NCBI GenBank assembly: GCA_965659005.1
Contig: CBFHVG010000011.1
Location: 1-21,467, forward strand
Origin: CAYPTY01 sp965659005
GTDB taxonomy: Bacteria; Bacteroidota; Rhodothermia; Balneolales; Balneolaceae
DNA length: 21,467 nucleotides
Direction of reading: 5' to 3'
The notes under the pieces were generated by a model. It was not told where the DNA came from, did not search any database, and saw only the letters and a program-made list of their open reading frames with translations. Within the stretch, counting starts at the first letter, position 1, and each line of letters begins with the position of its first letter. Shown piece after piece: positions 1 through 8,217 of the stretch. Both the position numbers and the translations under genes were made by a program.

Positions 1-1987
1 TTAGAAATCGGTATACACCTTCAACCCCTTTTGTACTCCATGGTTTTACCTGCTCTAGTGGCCCCATGAACATCTCATACATTCTTAAAGCATCAGCGCC
101 GTAATCGGCAATGATGTGATCCGGGTTGATTACATTGCCTCGGCTTTTGGACATTTTATGAGCCCTGGCATCTACTTTCTTACCGGTTGCTTTTTCAACA
201 AAGGTATCCCCTTTCTTTTCAACCTCATCATCTTTTAAACTGCGTCCGTCTTCTGAGGTGTATTCCATTTCGCCTAGAATCATACCTTGATTCACCAGCT
301 TTTGAAATGGTTCTTTTGTTGAAACTACACCTATATCAAATAATACTTTATGCCAGAAACGTGCATAGAGTAAGTGTAAAACAGCGTGTTCAGCACCTCC
401 AACATACAAATCAACAGGCATCCAGTACTTTTCTGCTTCGGGTTCTACAGGTCCTCCATCAAACTCCGGACTTATATATCTTAAATAGTACCAGCATGAT
501 CCGGCCCATTGCGGCATAGTGTTCGTCTCTCTGACTGCTGCCTTTCCGGTTTCTTTATCCGTTGTATTAACCCAGTCCTCAGCATTTGCCAATGGTGGTT
601 CACCATTTCCTGTTGGCTCATACTTATCTACTTCAGGTAGTTCAAGCGGTAGTTCATCAAATGAGATTGGTTTCGGTTTTCCATCAACATGAATAATTGG
701 GAAAGGTTCGCCCCAATATCTTTGGCGAGAGAATAGCCAATCGCGAAGTTTATAATTAACACTTTTATTGCCTGCTCCTTTTTCAACAAGCCACTCAATT
801 ATTTTGGCTTTAGCTTCACCAATCTCAAGTCCATTGAGGAAATCACTATTAATTGCAGGACCCGATCCTGTAAATGCTTTTCCATCAAAATCTGCAGGTG
901 GTTGAACAGTTCTAAGAATTGGCAGATCAAATTTTTCTGCAAATTCCCAGTCACGTTCATCCTGACCGGGAACCGCCATAATTGCACCGGTACCGTAGCT
1001 TACCAATACATAATCAGCAATCCAGATCGGAATTAGTTCATTATTGACTGGATTTATAGCGTAAGCTCCAGTAAATGCACCTGTTTTTTCCTTATTCAGC
1101 TCCTGACGATCTAAATCCGATTTTAATGAAGCTGCATGTTTATAAGCTTCAACTGCTTCTTTTTGATCTGGAGTAGTAATTTTTTCAACTAAATGATGCT
1201 CGGGTGACAGAACCATATAGGTTGCACCAAAGATGGTGTCCGGACGGGTAGTAAATACTTTAATCTTATCTTCACTCTTATCAATCTGGAAATCAATTTC
1301 AGCACCAATAGATCGGCCTATCCAGTTTCTTTGCATCTCTTTTAGAGAATCCGGCCAGTCCAGATCGTCAAGATCTTCCAGCAGACGTTCTGCATACTCA
1401 GTAATCTTCAATACCCATTGACGCATTGGCTTTCGGATTACATCAAAACCACCGATATCACTTTTTCCGTTAACAACCTCTTCGTTTGAAAGGACCGTAC
1501 CTAATTCAGGACACCAGTTAACCGCTACTTCATCTTCATAGGCAAGTCCCTGTTCATATAGCTTCAAAAAGATCCACTGAGTCCATTTGAAGTAATCTGG
1601 ATCTGTGGTATTTACCTCTCTGTCCCAATCGTAGGAAAAACCAATAGCCTGTAACTGTTCACGAAAGCGATTAATATTCTTTTCAGTAGTGATTCTCGGA
1701 TGAGTTCCGGTTTTAATCGCATACTGTTCAGCCGGTAATCCAAATGCATCCCACCCCATTGGGTGAAGCACATTGAAACCGTTCATTCGCTTATAGCGAG
1801 ATATAATATCAGTAGCAGTATATCCCTCTGGATGCCCTACATGCAGCCCCGCGCCACTTGGATATGGAAACATATCCAACACATAGTATTTTGGTTTCGA
1901 ATAGTCTGTAGAGGTTTTAAAAGTCTTATTCTGAAGCCAGTAATCCTGCCACTTCTTTTCTATATCTGCCGGTTTGTATTGGGGCAT
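1..1987 (-). CDS. leuS: Leucyl-tRNA synthetase, C-terminus cut by window edge
   Basis: Class I aminoacyl-tRNA synthetase that charges tRNA-Leu with leucine in the cytoplasm. The start ATG is at 1987-1985 (protein begins MPQYKPADIEKKWQ), and about 662 codons are readable before the left edge. The HIGH-type signature HVGH lies at about residues 49-52 after the conserved MFPYPSGAGLHVGHPEGY-type segment. The CP1 editing domain shows TTRPDTIFGATY and GTGAIMAVPGQDERD. The KMSKS loop (HKMSKSRGNV) is at about residue 611. The frame is open to base 1, where it reads GVYRFL, the usual entry into the anticodon-binding domain. That domain and the C-terminal domain lie outside the window. The gene is 51 bp downstream of the LuxC-like gene and probably ends the same transcription unit. 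Identity is secure. Confidence 0.97.
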   Translation of the reverse strand, partial: MPQYKPADIEKKWQDYWLQNKTFKTSTDYSKPKYYVLDMFPYPSGAGLHVGHPEGYTATDIISRYKRMNGFNVLHPMGWDAFGLPAEQYAIKTGTHPRITTEKNINRFREQLQAIGFSYDWDREVNTTDPDYFKWTQWIFLKLYEQGLAYEDEVAVNWCPELGTVLSNEEVVNGKSDIGGFDVIRKPMRQWVLKITEYAERLLEDLDDLDWPDSLKEMQRNWIGRSIGAEIDFQIDKSEDKIKVFTTRPDTIFGATYMVLSPEHHLVEKITTPDQKEAVEAYKHAASLKSDLDRQELNKEKTGAFTGAYAINPVNNELIPIWIADYVLVSYGTGAIMAVPGQDERDWEFAEKFDLPILRTVQPPADFDGKAFTGSGPAINSDFLNGLEIGEAKAKIIEWLVEKGAGNKSVNYKLRDWLFSRQRYWGEPFPIIHVDGKPKPISFDELPLELPEVDKYEPTGNGEPPLANAEDWVNTTDKETGKAAVRETNTMPQWAGSCWYYLRYISPEFDGGPVEPEAEKYWMPVDLYVGGAEHAVLHLLYARFWHKVLFDIGVVSTKEPFQKLVNQGMILGEMEYTSEDGRSLKDDEVEKKGDTFVEKATGKKVDARAHKMSKSRGNVINPDHIIADYGADALRMYEMFMGPLEQVKPWSTKGVEGVYRFL

Positions 1988-2038
1988 TGTTATCTAATTT
2001 CTATCATGAACATTAAGGCATCGAAGATACCATTTTTT

Positions 2039-3028
2039 TTAACTAAGAATCGCCCCTAACACATCCAAATCATCAGGTTTCCAGTAAAGTGATGGATGTT
2101 GCGCTTCGCTTAGTTTCTCAGTATCACCAATTCCCTCTTTTGAGTAAACCGATTGAATCCGACTGCTATATTTTTCTTTCAGATTAGCCAAGCTATCCAT
2201 TCCACCATTAACCCAGTGAATTAGAAAATCTTCTTCAGGAAAATCATTGCTCTCAACTATGAGATGATTTCCAGTTTCGACGTAGGTTTTCTCAATAGCA
2301 TCGTAATATGCTTTCAGGTAATTCGCCTTTGGATGATTCATTTTTTGATACTCAAATTGATCCTGCACATCATCTAGTGATATCCCTGAATAGACAATTC
2401 CCGCTGATCGACAACCTTTACCATTATATCTAAACATAGCATCTTTTAATTGAGTTGAAACGTCATCAACAATAGCTATGGATAGTTTTGCAGTTCGAAT
2501 TATATATTCAGTTTCTGACTTGACTATATTTTTCCTCTTCAGCTTTTCCTTTACGCTATCAACAGTACTTTCTGATCCTGCAAATAACAGCTTGTCCGCT
2601 CCCAAATTTTGAAAATCATCCAGATTTATTGAGTAGCCTTTGACTTGCTTCAGATCAACTGATTCAAGAAACGAAGCAATTAGAAAAGGATCCTTTGAGG
2701 AAAGTTTTCCATAATAATCTGCGCCAGACAGTAAGGTTGCTAAACAATCCTGAAAACCCACCAGCGGAATATTACCAGCGTGAAGGCATAATACTTTTCT
2801 TTCTTCAGCATGATGACTATCTGATAAGCCCGACCTCTTAATCCATTCCTCTATATCACCATTTTGAATGTTTTTTCTAAATACATCCAATTGGAAATGA
2901 ATGTCATCTTCATCAAAAAGCCGATTTTTGATAGTTTTTTCAATGGCCTCTGAAAGAATCTCATTATCTGGATGAAGCCATATCTCTAGTGCTGACTTAA
3001 TCTCTTTGATATGTTCTTCAATCATCAT
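2039..3028 (-). CDS. LuxC-like acyl-CoA/fatty-acid reductase
   Basis: Predicted 329-aa protein of the LuxC family (aldehyde-dehydrogenase superfamily). In the classic system the family reduces an enzyme-bound acyl group to a fatty aldehyde with NADPH. Visible family signatures are HAGNIPLVGFQD at about residues 83-94 and a GKGCRSAGIVY segment. Cys206 in that segment is the likely acyl-accepting nucleophile. The start ATG overlaps the stop of the LuxE-like gene by one base (TAATG), so the two are translationally coupled and probably work as a pair. A second Met follows directly, so the start could be one codon later. The family is usually about 330 aa or more in Bacteroidota-like genomes (longer in luminous bacteria), so it looks complete. 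No luxA, luxB or luxD gene is in the window, so bioluminescence is not implied. Substrate chain length and the final product are unknown. Confidence 0.85.
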   Translation of the reverse strand: MMIEEHIKEIKSALEIWLHPDNEILSEAIEKTIKNRLFDEDDIHFQLDVFRKNIQNGDIEEWIKRSGLSDSHHAEERKVLCLHAGNIPLVGFQDCLATLLSGADYYGKLSSKDPFLIASFLESVDLKQVKGYSINLDDFQNLGADKLLFAGSESTVDSVKEKLKRKNIVKSETEYIIRTAKLSIAIVDDVSTQLKDAMFRYNGKGCRSAGIVYSGISLDDVQDQFEYQKMNHPKANYLKAYYDAIEKTYVETGNHLIVESNDFPEEDFLIHWVNGGMDSLANLKEKYSSRIQSVYSKEGIGDTEKLSEAQHPSLYWKPDDLDVLGAILS

Positions 3029-3984
3029 TAGTCAACATCAATTAAGAAGTTACATCCTCGCAAATTTTCCGGTGACCATCTTCCTAAAACCTGAAATGAG
3101 CCATCTTCTCTTCGAATACCTTTATCTCCGGTCAAAATAAATGGACAGGAATAAACATTTGCCAAATCAATAATTCCGATCAGTCCTTCTTCCCCATCAG
3201 CGACTGATTCAATTGGATTCTCAGGATTTCTAAGACTTACCATCATCCAATGCGGTGGAATAAACCAATCGTCACCAAGACTATAACTTTGACTCAATAA
3301 CTCGGTCATTCCATATTCAGAGTGCACATCAGATTTATCCAGCCCAAATGCATTTGCCAATTTTAGGTGCATTTCATCGCGAGTCATTTCTCTTCGATGA
3401 GTTTTCATCCCTCCTGTTTCCATGATGATAGTACCCTCAGTCAGCTGAACCGGGTATTTTTCAGCTACATCCATTAAACCAAATGCAGCACCAAATAACA
3501 TCAGCCGTTTATCTTTAACTTTAAATTCAGGGAGAGAAGTATCTAATGACAGAAAACGACTTTGACCTGAACTATCATTTGAGATGAGTTCATTCAGCAT
3601 CCATATCAAAGAAGATTTTGGATTATCATTATAGCCTGGTGTATATGCCCAAATCACAAAATCATCACTATAATGAGAGCAAAAAGCTTCCAGTATAGAT
3701 CTTCTATAAAGTGAAGGATCCACTATAAAGTGCCGGCTTTTCTGCATCCCTGAAGTTCCTGAACTTTGGAAATATAGTTCCGGCTTATTTGATCCTGAAT
3801 AAATATCCCGATCCCTAAATAATTGAATTGGAATCAGAGGTATTTCCTGAGATCTGTCACCTAGTATATTGTAGAATTCAGAATAGTATCTATTTTCTTG
3901 GATCTGATAATCTAAGACAGCTTTCTTTCTTATCTCAAATGGAATGGATTCATCAAATATGTCATCTATGTTGAAAGAGCTCAC
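3028..3984 (-). CDS. LuxE-like acyl-protein synthetase / acyltransferase
   Basis: Member of the LuxE/PaaK adenylate-forming family, which activates a fatty acid with ATP and hands it to LuxC. Signatures are IPLIPIQLFRDR, the AMP-binding loop FQSSGTSGMQKS, a segment with METGGMKTHRREMTRDE, and EYGMTELLSQSYSLG. All match LuxE-type proteins. Two starts are possible. An ATG at 4038 gives 336 aa but overlaps the upstream NHL gene by 53 bp. A GTG at 3984, one base after that gene's stop, gives 318 aa beginning SSFNIDDIFDES. I prefer the GTG because it leaves about 24 residues before the conserved DYQIQENRYYSEFY region, as is usual in the family, and removes the long overlap. Neither start has a clear ribosome binding site. 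The stop overlaps the LuxC-like start (TAATG). Confidence 0.83.
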   Translation of the reverse strand: MSSFNIDDIFDESIPFEIRKKAVLDYQIQENRYYSEFYNILGDRSQEIPLIPIQLFRDRDIYSGSNKPELYFQSSGTSGMQKSRHFIVDPSLYRRSILEAFCSHYSDDFVIWAYTPGYNDNPKSSLIWMLNELISNDSSGQSRFLSLDTSLPEFKVKDKRLMLFGAAFGLMDVAEKYPVQLTEGTIIMETGGMKTHRREMTRDEMHLKLANAFGLDKSDVHSEYGMTELLSQSYSLGDDWFIPPHWMMVSLRNPENPIESVADGEEGLIGIIDLANVYSCPFILTGDKGIRREDGSFQVLGRWSPENLRGCNFLIDVD

Positions 3985-3985
3985 T

Positions 3986-4768
3986 TTAAAAAGGATATAA
4001 AATAAGTCTGCTGTCGGTGAGCACGAAAAGTCCTTCATTTCTCACATATACAGCATCTTTAACGATCATATTTTCAAATTCAATTATATATTCTGGCCGA
4101 TCTGCATCCCTGATTCCATTCCAGTCTAACAACAGTAAAACATCCTTTTTAAAAGCTATAGATTCTACAGTTTCTGCTGGATAAAATGATCTGTATAAGC
4201 CGGAAAGCCCAAGTTCATGAATAATCTCATTTTTAGTATCAAGAACATATAATTGATTACCATCGCTCTTTAGATCATTCACTAGAGTGATTTCGCGGGG
4301 CATATTGAAGCGAGGTCGCTGTTGACCAAACTCATCAAAAATTACTATTTCTTTGTCTCGCTTATTGTATACCAGAACTTCTGCGAATGCATTGACCAGA
4401 ATTTCAGTTGGCTCAAAGCTCATTGCATTGTTTGCCTTAATTGAACTCAGGTATTGTAAACGACGATCATAAACCTGAATTCGATTATTCCCTGTGTCTG
4501 ATACATAAATCCTCAATCCATTGGAAACGTCTAAGTCTGAGGGGTCTTCAAACTGATAATCTCCGCTACCTATGCTACCGATAGAGTCTAACTTGACACC
4601 ATCAAAATTCAGTTTTAGAAATCGATTCTTTTTTTGCTCGAGGATGAATAGATGATTATTGGATGCATCTATGGAAACTGCTCCTTCGAGGTTATTGAGC
4701 AGAATTTCCTGTGTTTGGGCTAATGCCGGAATTAAACACAATAGCAGAGTAAATAATCCGAGTCTCAT
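3986..4768 (-). CDS. Secreted NHL/6-bladed beta-propeller-like protein
   Basis: 260-aa protein with an N-terminal Sec signal peptide (MRLGLFTLLLCLIPALA, likely cut before QTQ). The Cys at residue 11 lies inside the hydrophobic core without a proper lipobox, so it is probably not a lipoprotein. The mature part contains NHL-like repeats, the clearest being FEDPSDLDVSNGLRIYVSDTG followed by NNRIQVYDRRLQY, with degenerate copies before and after (for example NHLFILEQKKNRFLKLN). This suggests an extracytoplasmic beta-propeller. Its ATG overlaps the purD stop (ATGA) and its stop lies one base before the preferred luxE-like start, so it is translationally embedded between purine synthesis and the acyl reductase genes. 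The function is not known, and NHL propellers most often mediate binding. The fold assignment is fairly sure, the role is open. Confidence 0.75.
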   Translation of the reverse strand: MRLGLFTLLLCLIPALAQTQEILLNNLEGAVSIDASNNHLFILEQKKNRFLKLNFDGVKLDSIGSIGSGDYQFEDPSDLDVSNGLRIYVSDTGNNRIQVYDRRLQYLSSIKANNAMSFEPTEILVNAFAEVLVYNKRDKEIVIFDEFGQQRPRFNMPREITLVNDLKSDGNQLYVLDTKNEIIHELGLSGLYRSFYPAETVESIAFKKDVLLLLDWNGIRDADRPEYIIEFENMIVKDAVYVRNEGLFVLTDSRLILYPF

Positions 4769-6045
4769 TCGAGGTGCTTTAGGCCTTTTGCACCAATATC
4801 GTTTCGATAGTAAGCTTTGTCAAAATGAATTTTTGAAATACCGGCATAGGAATTATCAATAGCTTCCTGCAAAGTCACGCCTGAACCAACCACATTAAGA
4901 ACTCGTCCGCCATTTGTAAGGATTTGATCCCCTTCTGACTTTGTACCAGCATGAAATACTATAACATCACCTGCTTCATCCAAACCGGTGATTTCTTTTC
5001 CTTTTTCATAAGATCCGGGATAACCATCCGATGCCATAACCACCGTACATCGGTAGAGTTCATCAGTTTCCATGGCTACTTCTCTAAGTTTTCCATTTAC
5101 TGATGCTTGAATTAACTCAAGTAAATCACTTTGTAGTGCAGGAATTAATACCTGGCATTCAGGATCACCGAAACGACAATTATATTCTACGACCTTAGGA
5201 CCATCTTTAGTAATCATTAGGCCTACATAAAGAATGCCTTCATACGGATGCCCATCATTTTTCATCCCAACAATCGTTGGGCTTATAATGAATTGTTTAA
5301 TTTCCTGCATTAATTCGAATGTCACAATTGGCGCTGGAGAATAGGCACCCATACCACCTGTATTTAGTCCGGTATCGCCATCACCAACTCTCTTATGATC
5401 CTGCGCATTACCAATGACTCTGTAGGATTTGCCATCTGAAATAGCAAATACTGAAGCCTCTTCCCCTTCCATAAATTCTTCGATCACCAGGCGTTCTGCT
5501 GCTCCTGATAGTGAACCTGTTTTCAGGTTTTCAAGCGCTCGAAGTGCATCAGCTTCAGATTCTGGAATTAGAACGCCTTTACCACCTGCCAACCCATCGG
5601 CTTTTAATACAATGGGATACTTTGCATTTTCAATAATGAACTCTGCTGCCTGATCGAATTCTGTTTTATCGAATACCTTATATGCCGCAGTTGGTATACC
5701 GTATTTACTCATAAAATCTTTGGCAAACTCCTTCGAACCTTCCAGCATTGCAGCTTTTTGCTTAGGACCAAATACCTTATGCCCATGATCTGAAAGGAAA
5801 TCAGCGATCCCATCTACCAAAGGTTGTTCTGGACCAACAATGGTGATATCAATTTTGTTATCACGTATGAATTGGAGCACTTTTTCGTGGTTAGTGACAT
5901 CCAAATCAATATTTTCACCACATTCGGCTGTGCCCGGGTTTCCTGGTGTAATAAAAAGTTTTTCTAGGAGTGGAGATTTAGCTATTCCCCATGCCATTGC
6001 ATGCTCACGACCACCACCACCAATGAGTAATACCTTTAATCCCAT
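4765..6045 (-). CDS. purD: Phosphoribosylamine-glycine ligase (GAR synthetase)
   Basis: ATP-grasp enzyme that joins phosphoribosylamine and glycine in the second step of purine synthesis. At 426 aa it has the usual length. The N-terminal nucleotide-like fold starts GLKVLLIGGGGREHAMAWG. The ATP-grasp region includes KADGLAGGKGV, EEFMEGEEASVFA, GDGDTGLNTGGMGAYSP and the metal-binding segment VEYNCRFGDPECQ at about residues 285-297. It starts 6 bp after the tpiA stop, and its own stop overlaps the start of the NHL protein gene (ATGA), so it lies inside the long leftward operon. Other purine genes (purK, purE) are elsewhere in this window on the opposite strand. Confidence 0.97.
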   Translation of the reverse strand: MGLKVLLIGGGGREHAMAWGIAKSPLLEKLFITPGNPGTAECGENIDLDVTNHEKVLQFIRDNKIDITIVGPEQPLVDGIADFLSDHGHKVFGPKQKAAMLEGSKEFAKDFMSKYGIPTAAYKVFDKTEFDQAAEFIIENAKYPIVLKADGLAGGKGVLIPESEADALRALENLKTGSLSGAAERLVIEEFMEGEEASVFAISDGKSYRVIGNAQDHKRVGDGDTGLNTGGMGAYSPAPIVTFELMQEIKQFIISPTIVGMKNDGHPYEGILYVGLMITKDGPKVVEYNCRFGDPECQVLIPALQSDLLELIQASVNGKLREVAMETDELYRCTVVMASDGYPGSYEKGKEITGLDEAGDVIVFHAGTKSEGDQILTNGGRVLNVVGSGVTLQEAIDNSYAGISKIHFDKAYYRNDIGAKGLKHLE

Positions 6046-6051
6046 AACTTC

Positions 6052-6819
6052 TTATGACTGATTTTCAGCAATAGTGATGATTTCACTAAAATCTGAAGCT
6101 TTCATACTTGCCCCACCGATCAAACCACCATCCACATCAGGCTGACCTAATAATTCCTCAGCATTTCCAGGCTTCATTGACCCACCATATAGAATACGAA
6201 CCTGATCAGCGGTTTCTTCATCATATAAAGCAGCTAGTTCACTACGAATAAATGCATGCATTTCCTGTGCCTGTTCCGGACTTGCAACTTCACCCGTTCC
6301 GATAGCCCAAACCGGCTCATAAGCGACAACTATATCCATAGCTTCATCTCCAGAAATACCCTCTAATGCGCCTTTTATCTGAGTAGCCACTACATTCATG
6401 TGCTCACCAGCTTTGCGTTCCTCCAGAAGTTCACCAACACAAACAACCGGGATCAATTCCTTCTCAAGAGCTTTTTTTGTCTTTTGGTTTACTGATGTAT
6501 CTGTTTCACCAAAATACTGACGACGCTCAGAATGCCCAATAATAACATGTGTACACCCGGCTTCAACAAGCATTGGAGCGCTTATTTCACCAGTGTAAGC
6601 CCCACTATCTTCAGTATGAATATTTTGTGCTCCCAACATGATATCACTTTCATCCAGAATGTCATTCACTCTTGAAAGAGATACAAAAGGTGGGCAAACG
6701 AGTACATCAACGTTTTCACCAATTTCAGGTTTTGCTTCTTTGATACCATTAATCAGGTCAGCTGCATCTGCAGGACCAAGATTCATTTTCCAGTTACCGG
6801 CAATTAAAAATGTTCTCAT
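6052..6819 (-). CDS. tpiA: Triosephosphate isomerase
   Basis: Interconverts dihydroxyacetone phosphate and glyceraldehyde 3-phosphate in glycolysis and gluconeogenesis. At 255 aa it is a normal length. All catalytic positions are visible: Lys11 in AGNWKMN, His96 in IIGHSERRQYFGE, Glu168 in VAYEPVWAIGTG (the mobile loop 6), and the phosphate-binding segments ILYGGSMKPGNAEEL and VDGGLIGGASM near the C-terminus. A G-rich GGGGAG lies just upstream of the ATG, one of the few starts here with a Shine-Dalgarno-like stretch, although its spacing is short. The gene follows the TlpA-like lipoprotein gene by 36 bp and precedes purD by 6 bp. Confidence 0.98.
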   Translation of the reverse strand: MRTFLIAGNWKMNLGPADAADLINGIKEAKPEIGENVDVLVCPPFVSLSRVNDILDESDIMLGAQNIHTEDSGAYTGEISAPMLVEAGCTHVIIGHSERRQYFGETDTSVNQKTKKALEKELIPVVCVGELLEERKAGEHMNVVATQIKGALEGISGDEAMDIVVAYEPVWAIGTGEVASPEQAQEMHAFIRSELAALYDEETADQVRILYGGSMKPGNAEELLGQPDVDGGLIGGASMKASDFSEIITIAENQS

Positions 6820-6855
6820 ATCTCCCCGTAAAACTCTTATTAGTTAATAGTCTTA

Positions 6856-8217
6856 TTAGTTTATGGCTTTGGTAAAGCCGTTCGTAATATCTGAAATTTC
6901 TTCACGTACGTATTTTCGAATAATATTACCCTCTCTGTCTACCAGGATCCAGGAAGGCAAATCAGTGAGGTTAAATGATTCGATAAGTTCTGCAGTATCG
7001 TAGCTATCCCTATTCAATAATGGACCAGTTCTTCCTCTTTCTTCATAAAAAGCATTCATTGCAACTTGAGACTCTCGAACCGGAATGGATAAAAACTCGA
7101 TATTATATGAAGAGTAAACTAATGCAAGTGCTTTCATTCGCTCATATTCTTCCTGATAAAAAGGATCAGTCAATTGAGCAAATTCATACAACCGTGGGTT
7201 TCCATTAGATGCATTGGTATTAATGGTATCACCATCTACGCTGACAAAGGTGAAAGAAGGCATCTTCATGCCGGGTGCCAGATTTTCAATTTCTCTTTCA
7301 AATAAGGCTATCCATAAAGAAATATCTTTATTTCTTTTATATCTCCTTTTAAAATACTCGAAAGCCTCTTTTGCCTGCTCAACTTCCATTGAGTCATATA
7401 AAACATTTACTCTTTTCTGATCGATGAACATTTGTCTGTCAAAGTCATCAATATTTTCCTTCAGCATGTCCAGATATTCAACTACAGACTCAAGACCACC
7501 AGTTCTTGCTTTCATGCTTGTACCATATTCAATAGCAAGATTTTGAATAACGACATCATTCAGATTTGCTGAAATGATTTCATCTAATAATGTGTCGGCT
7601 TGTATAGAATCATAAATTCTGAATGCTTCGCTTGCTGCATAATTTGAAGCTACTGTTCCTTTTTTATCCTCATAGATTGACCAGAATAGGTCACCAAATT
7701 TCGCGTATTCATTTGCAATATCTTCTTCAGCAACCTGACCTGCATTTATAAATAAAAGAACTCGATCAAAGGAACCTCTGATTCGATTCAATGCATTCAT
7801 TGCTCGGGTCTCTTTTGAATCAACCTCAAAAGTACTGGCAACATCAGGAAGTTCACCGGTAATACGTACTGTATCTCCATCAGAAATCAGTATATCAATA
7901 AGACCAATATCATATCCATATCTTCCGATGAGCATTGGATATCTACCCTCAGTCTCATACTCGAAAATTCCACTGAATTCCCCTCGAGGGTTCGTTCTGG
8001 TTGAAAATAAAGTGTCTATCCCACTTCTTGCGCTGGTATCTCTTTTGAAGATGGTCAGATATATATCACTATAGTTTCTAGATGTATCGAGAGAATCAGC
8101 TACAGTGATTTTACCTGTTAAGAAGGTTTGTTTATCATTTTGTGCAGTGCAAGCTGCAGATATAGAAATGATTGATGCTATTAGGATGAATAGTAAAGGT
8201 CTTCTCATTTTGTTCAT
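6856..8217 (-). CDS. TlpA/thioredoxin-fold lipoprotein lacking the CXXC motif
   Basis: 453-aa predicted lipoprotein. The signal peptide ends SISAAC, giving lipid-modified Cys23. The next roughly 100 residues are beta-rich and resemble the DUF4369-type N-terminal domain found on Bacteroidota TlpA-like proteins. Residues about 130-315 look helical. The C-terminal part from about 318 (GMKMPSFTFVSVDGDTINT) follows the TlpA/AhpC thioredoxin fold, including the cis-proline region LTDLPSWILVDREGNIIRKY at about 417-436. Where WCxxC is expected it reads YEFAQLTDPFYQEEY, and Cys23 is the only cysteine in the whole protein. It therefore cannot do thiol-disulfide exchange through this site and may serve as a binding or structural protein. 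The start overlaps the gatB stop (TAATG). A Met at residue 4 is an alternative start. The specific role is unknown. Confidence 0.75.
   Translation of the reverse strand: MNKMRRPLLFILIASIISISAACTAQNDKQTFLTGKITVADSLDTSRNYSDIYLTIFKRDTSARSGIDTLFSTRTNPRGEFSGIFEYETEGRYPMLIGRYGYDIGLIDILISDGDTVRITGELPDVASTFEVDSKETRAMNALNRIRGSFDRVLLFINAGQVAEEDIANEYAKFGDLFWSIYEDKKGTVASNYAASEAFRIYDSIQADTLLDEIISANLNDVVIQNLAIEYGTSMKARTGGLESVVEYLDMLKENIDDFDRQMFIDQKRVNVLYDSMEVEQAKEAFEYFKRRYKRNKDISLWIALFEREIENLAPGMKMPSFTFVSVDGDTINTNASNGNPRLYEFAQLTDPFYQEEYERMKALALVYSSYNIEFLSIPVRESQVAMNAFYEERGRTGPLLNRDSYDTAELIESFNLTDLPSWILVDREGNIIRKYVREEISDITNGFTKAIN

Noticed and set aside
187..519. 110-codon open frame on the plus strand, and similar long frames opposite other genes
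   Set aside because: They lie entirely inside well-supported genes on the opposite strand or in other frames and encode nothing recognisable.
2013..2039. GGCATC-GAA-GATACC followed by eight T residues, looking like a plus-strand terminator
   Set aside because: On the plus strand the short stem has a C-A mismatch and there is no plus-strand gene upstream. On the minus strand the stem pairs better but the T tract lies on the wrong side.
2039..4038. Bioluminescence (lux) operon
   Set aside because: Only LuxC-like and LuxE-like proteins are present. No luciferase subunits or LuxD are found, and such pairs occur in many non-luminous bacteria.
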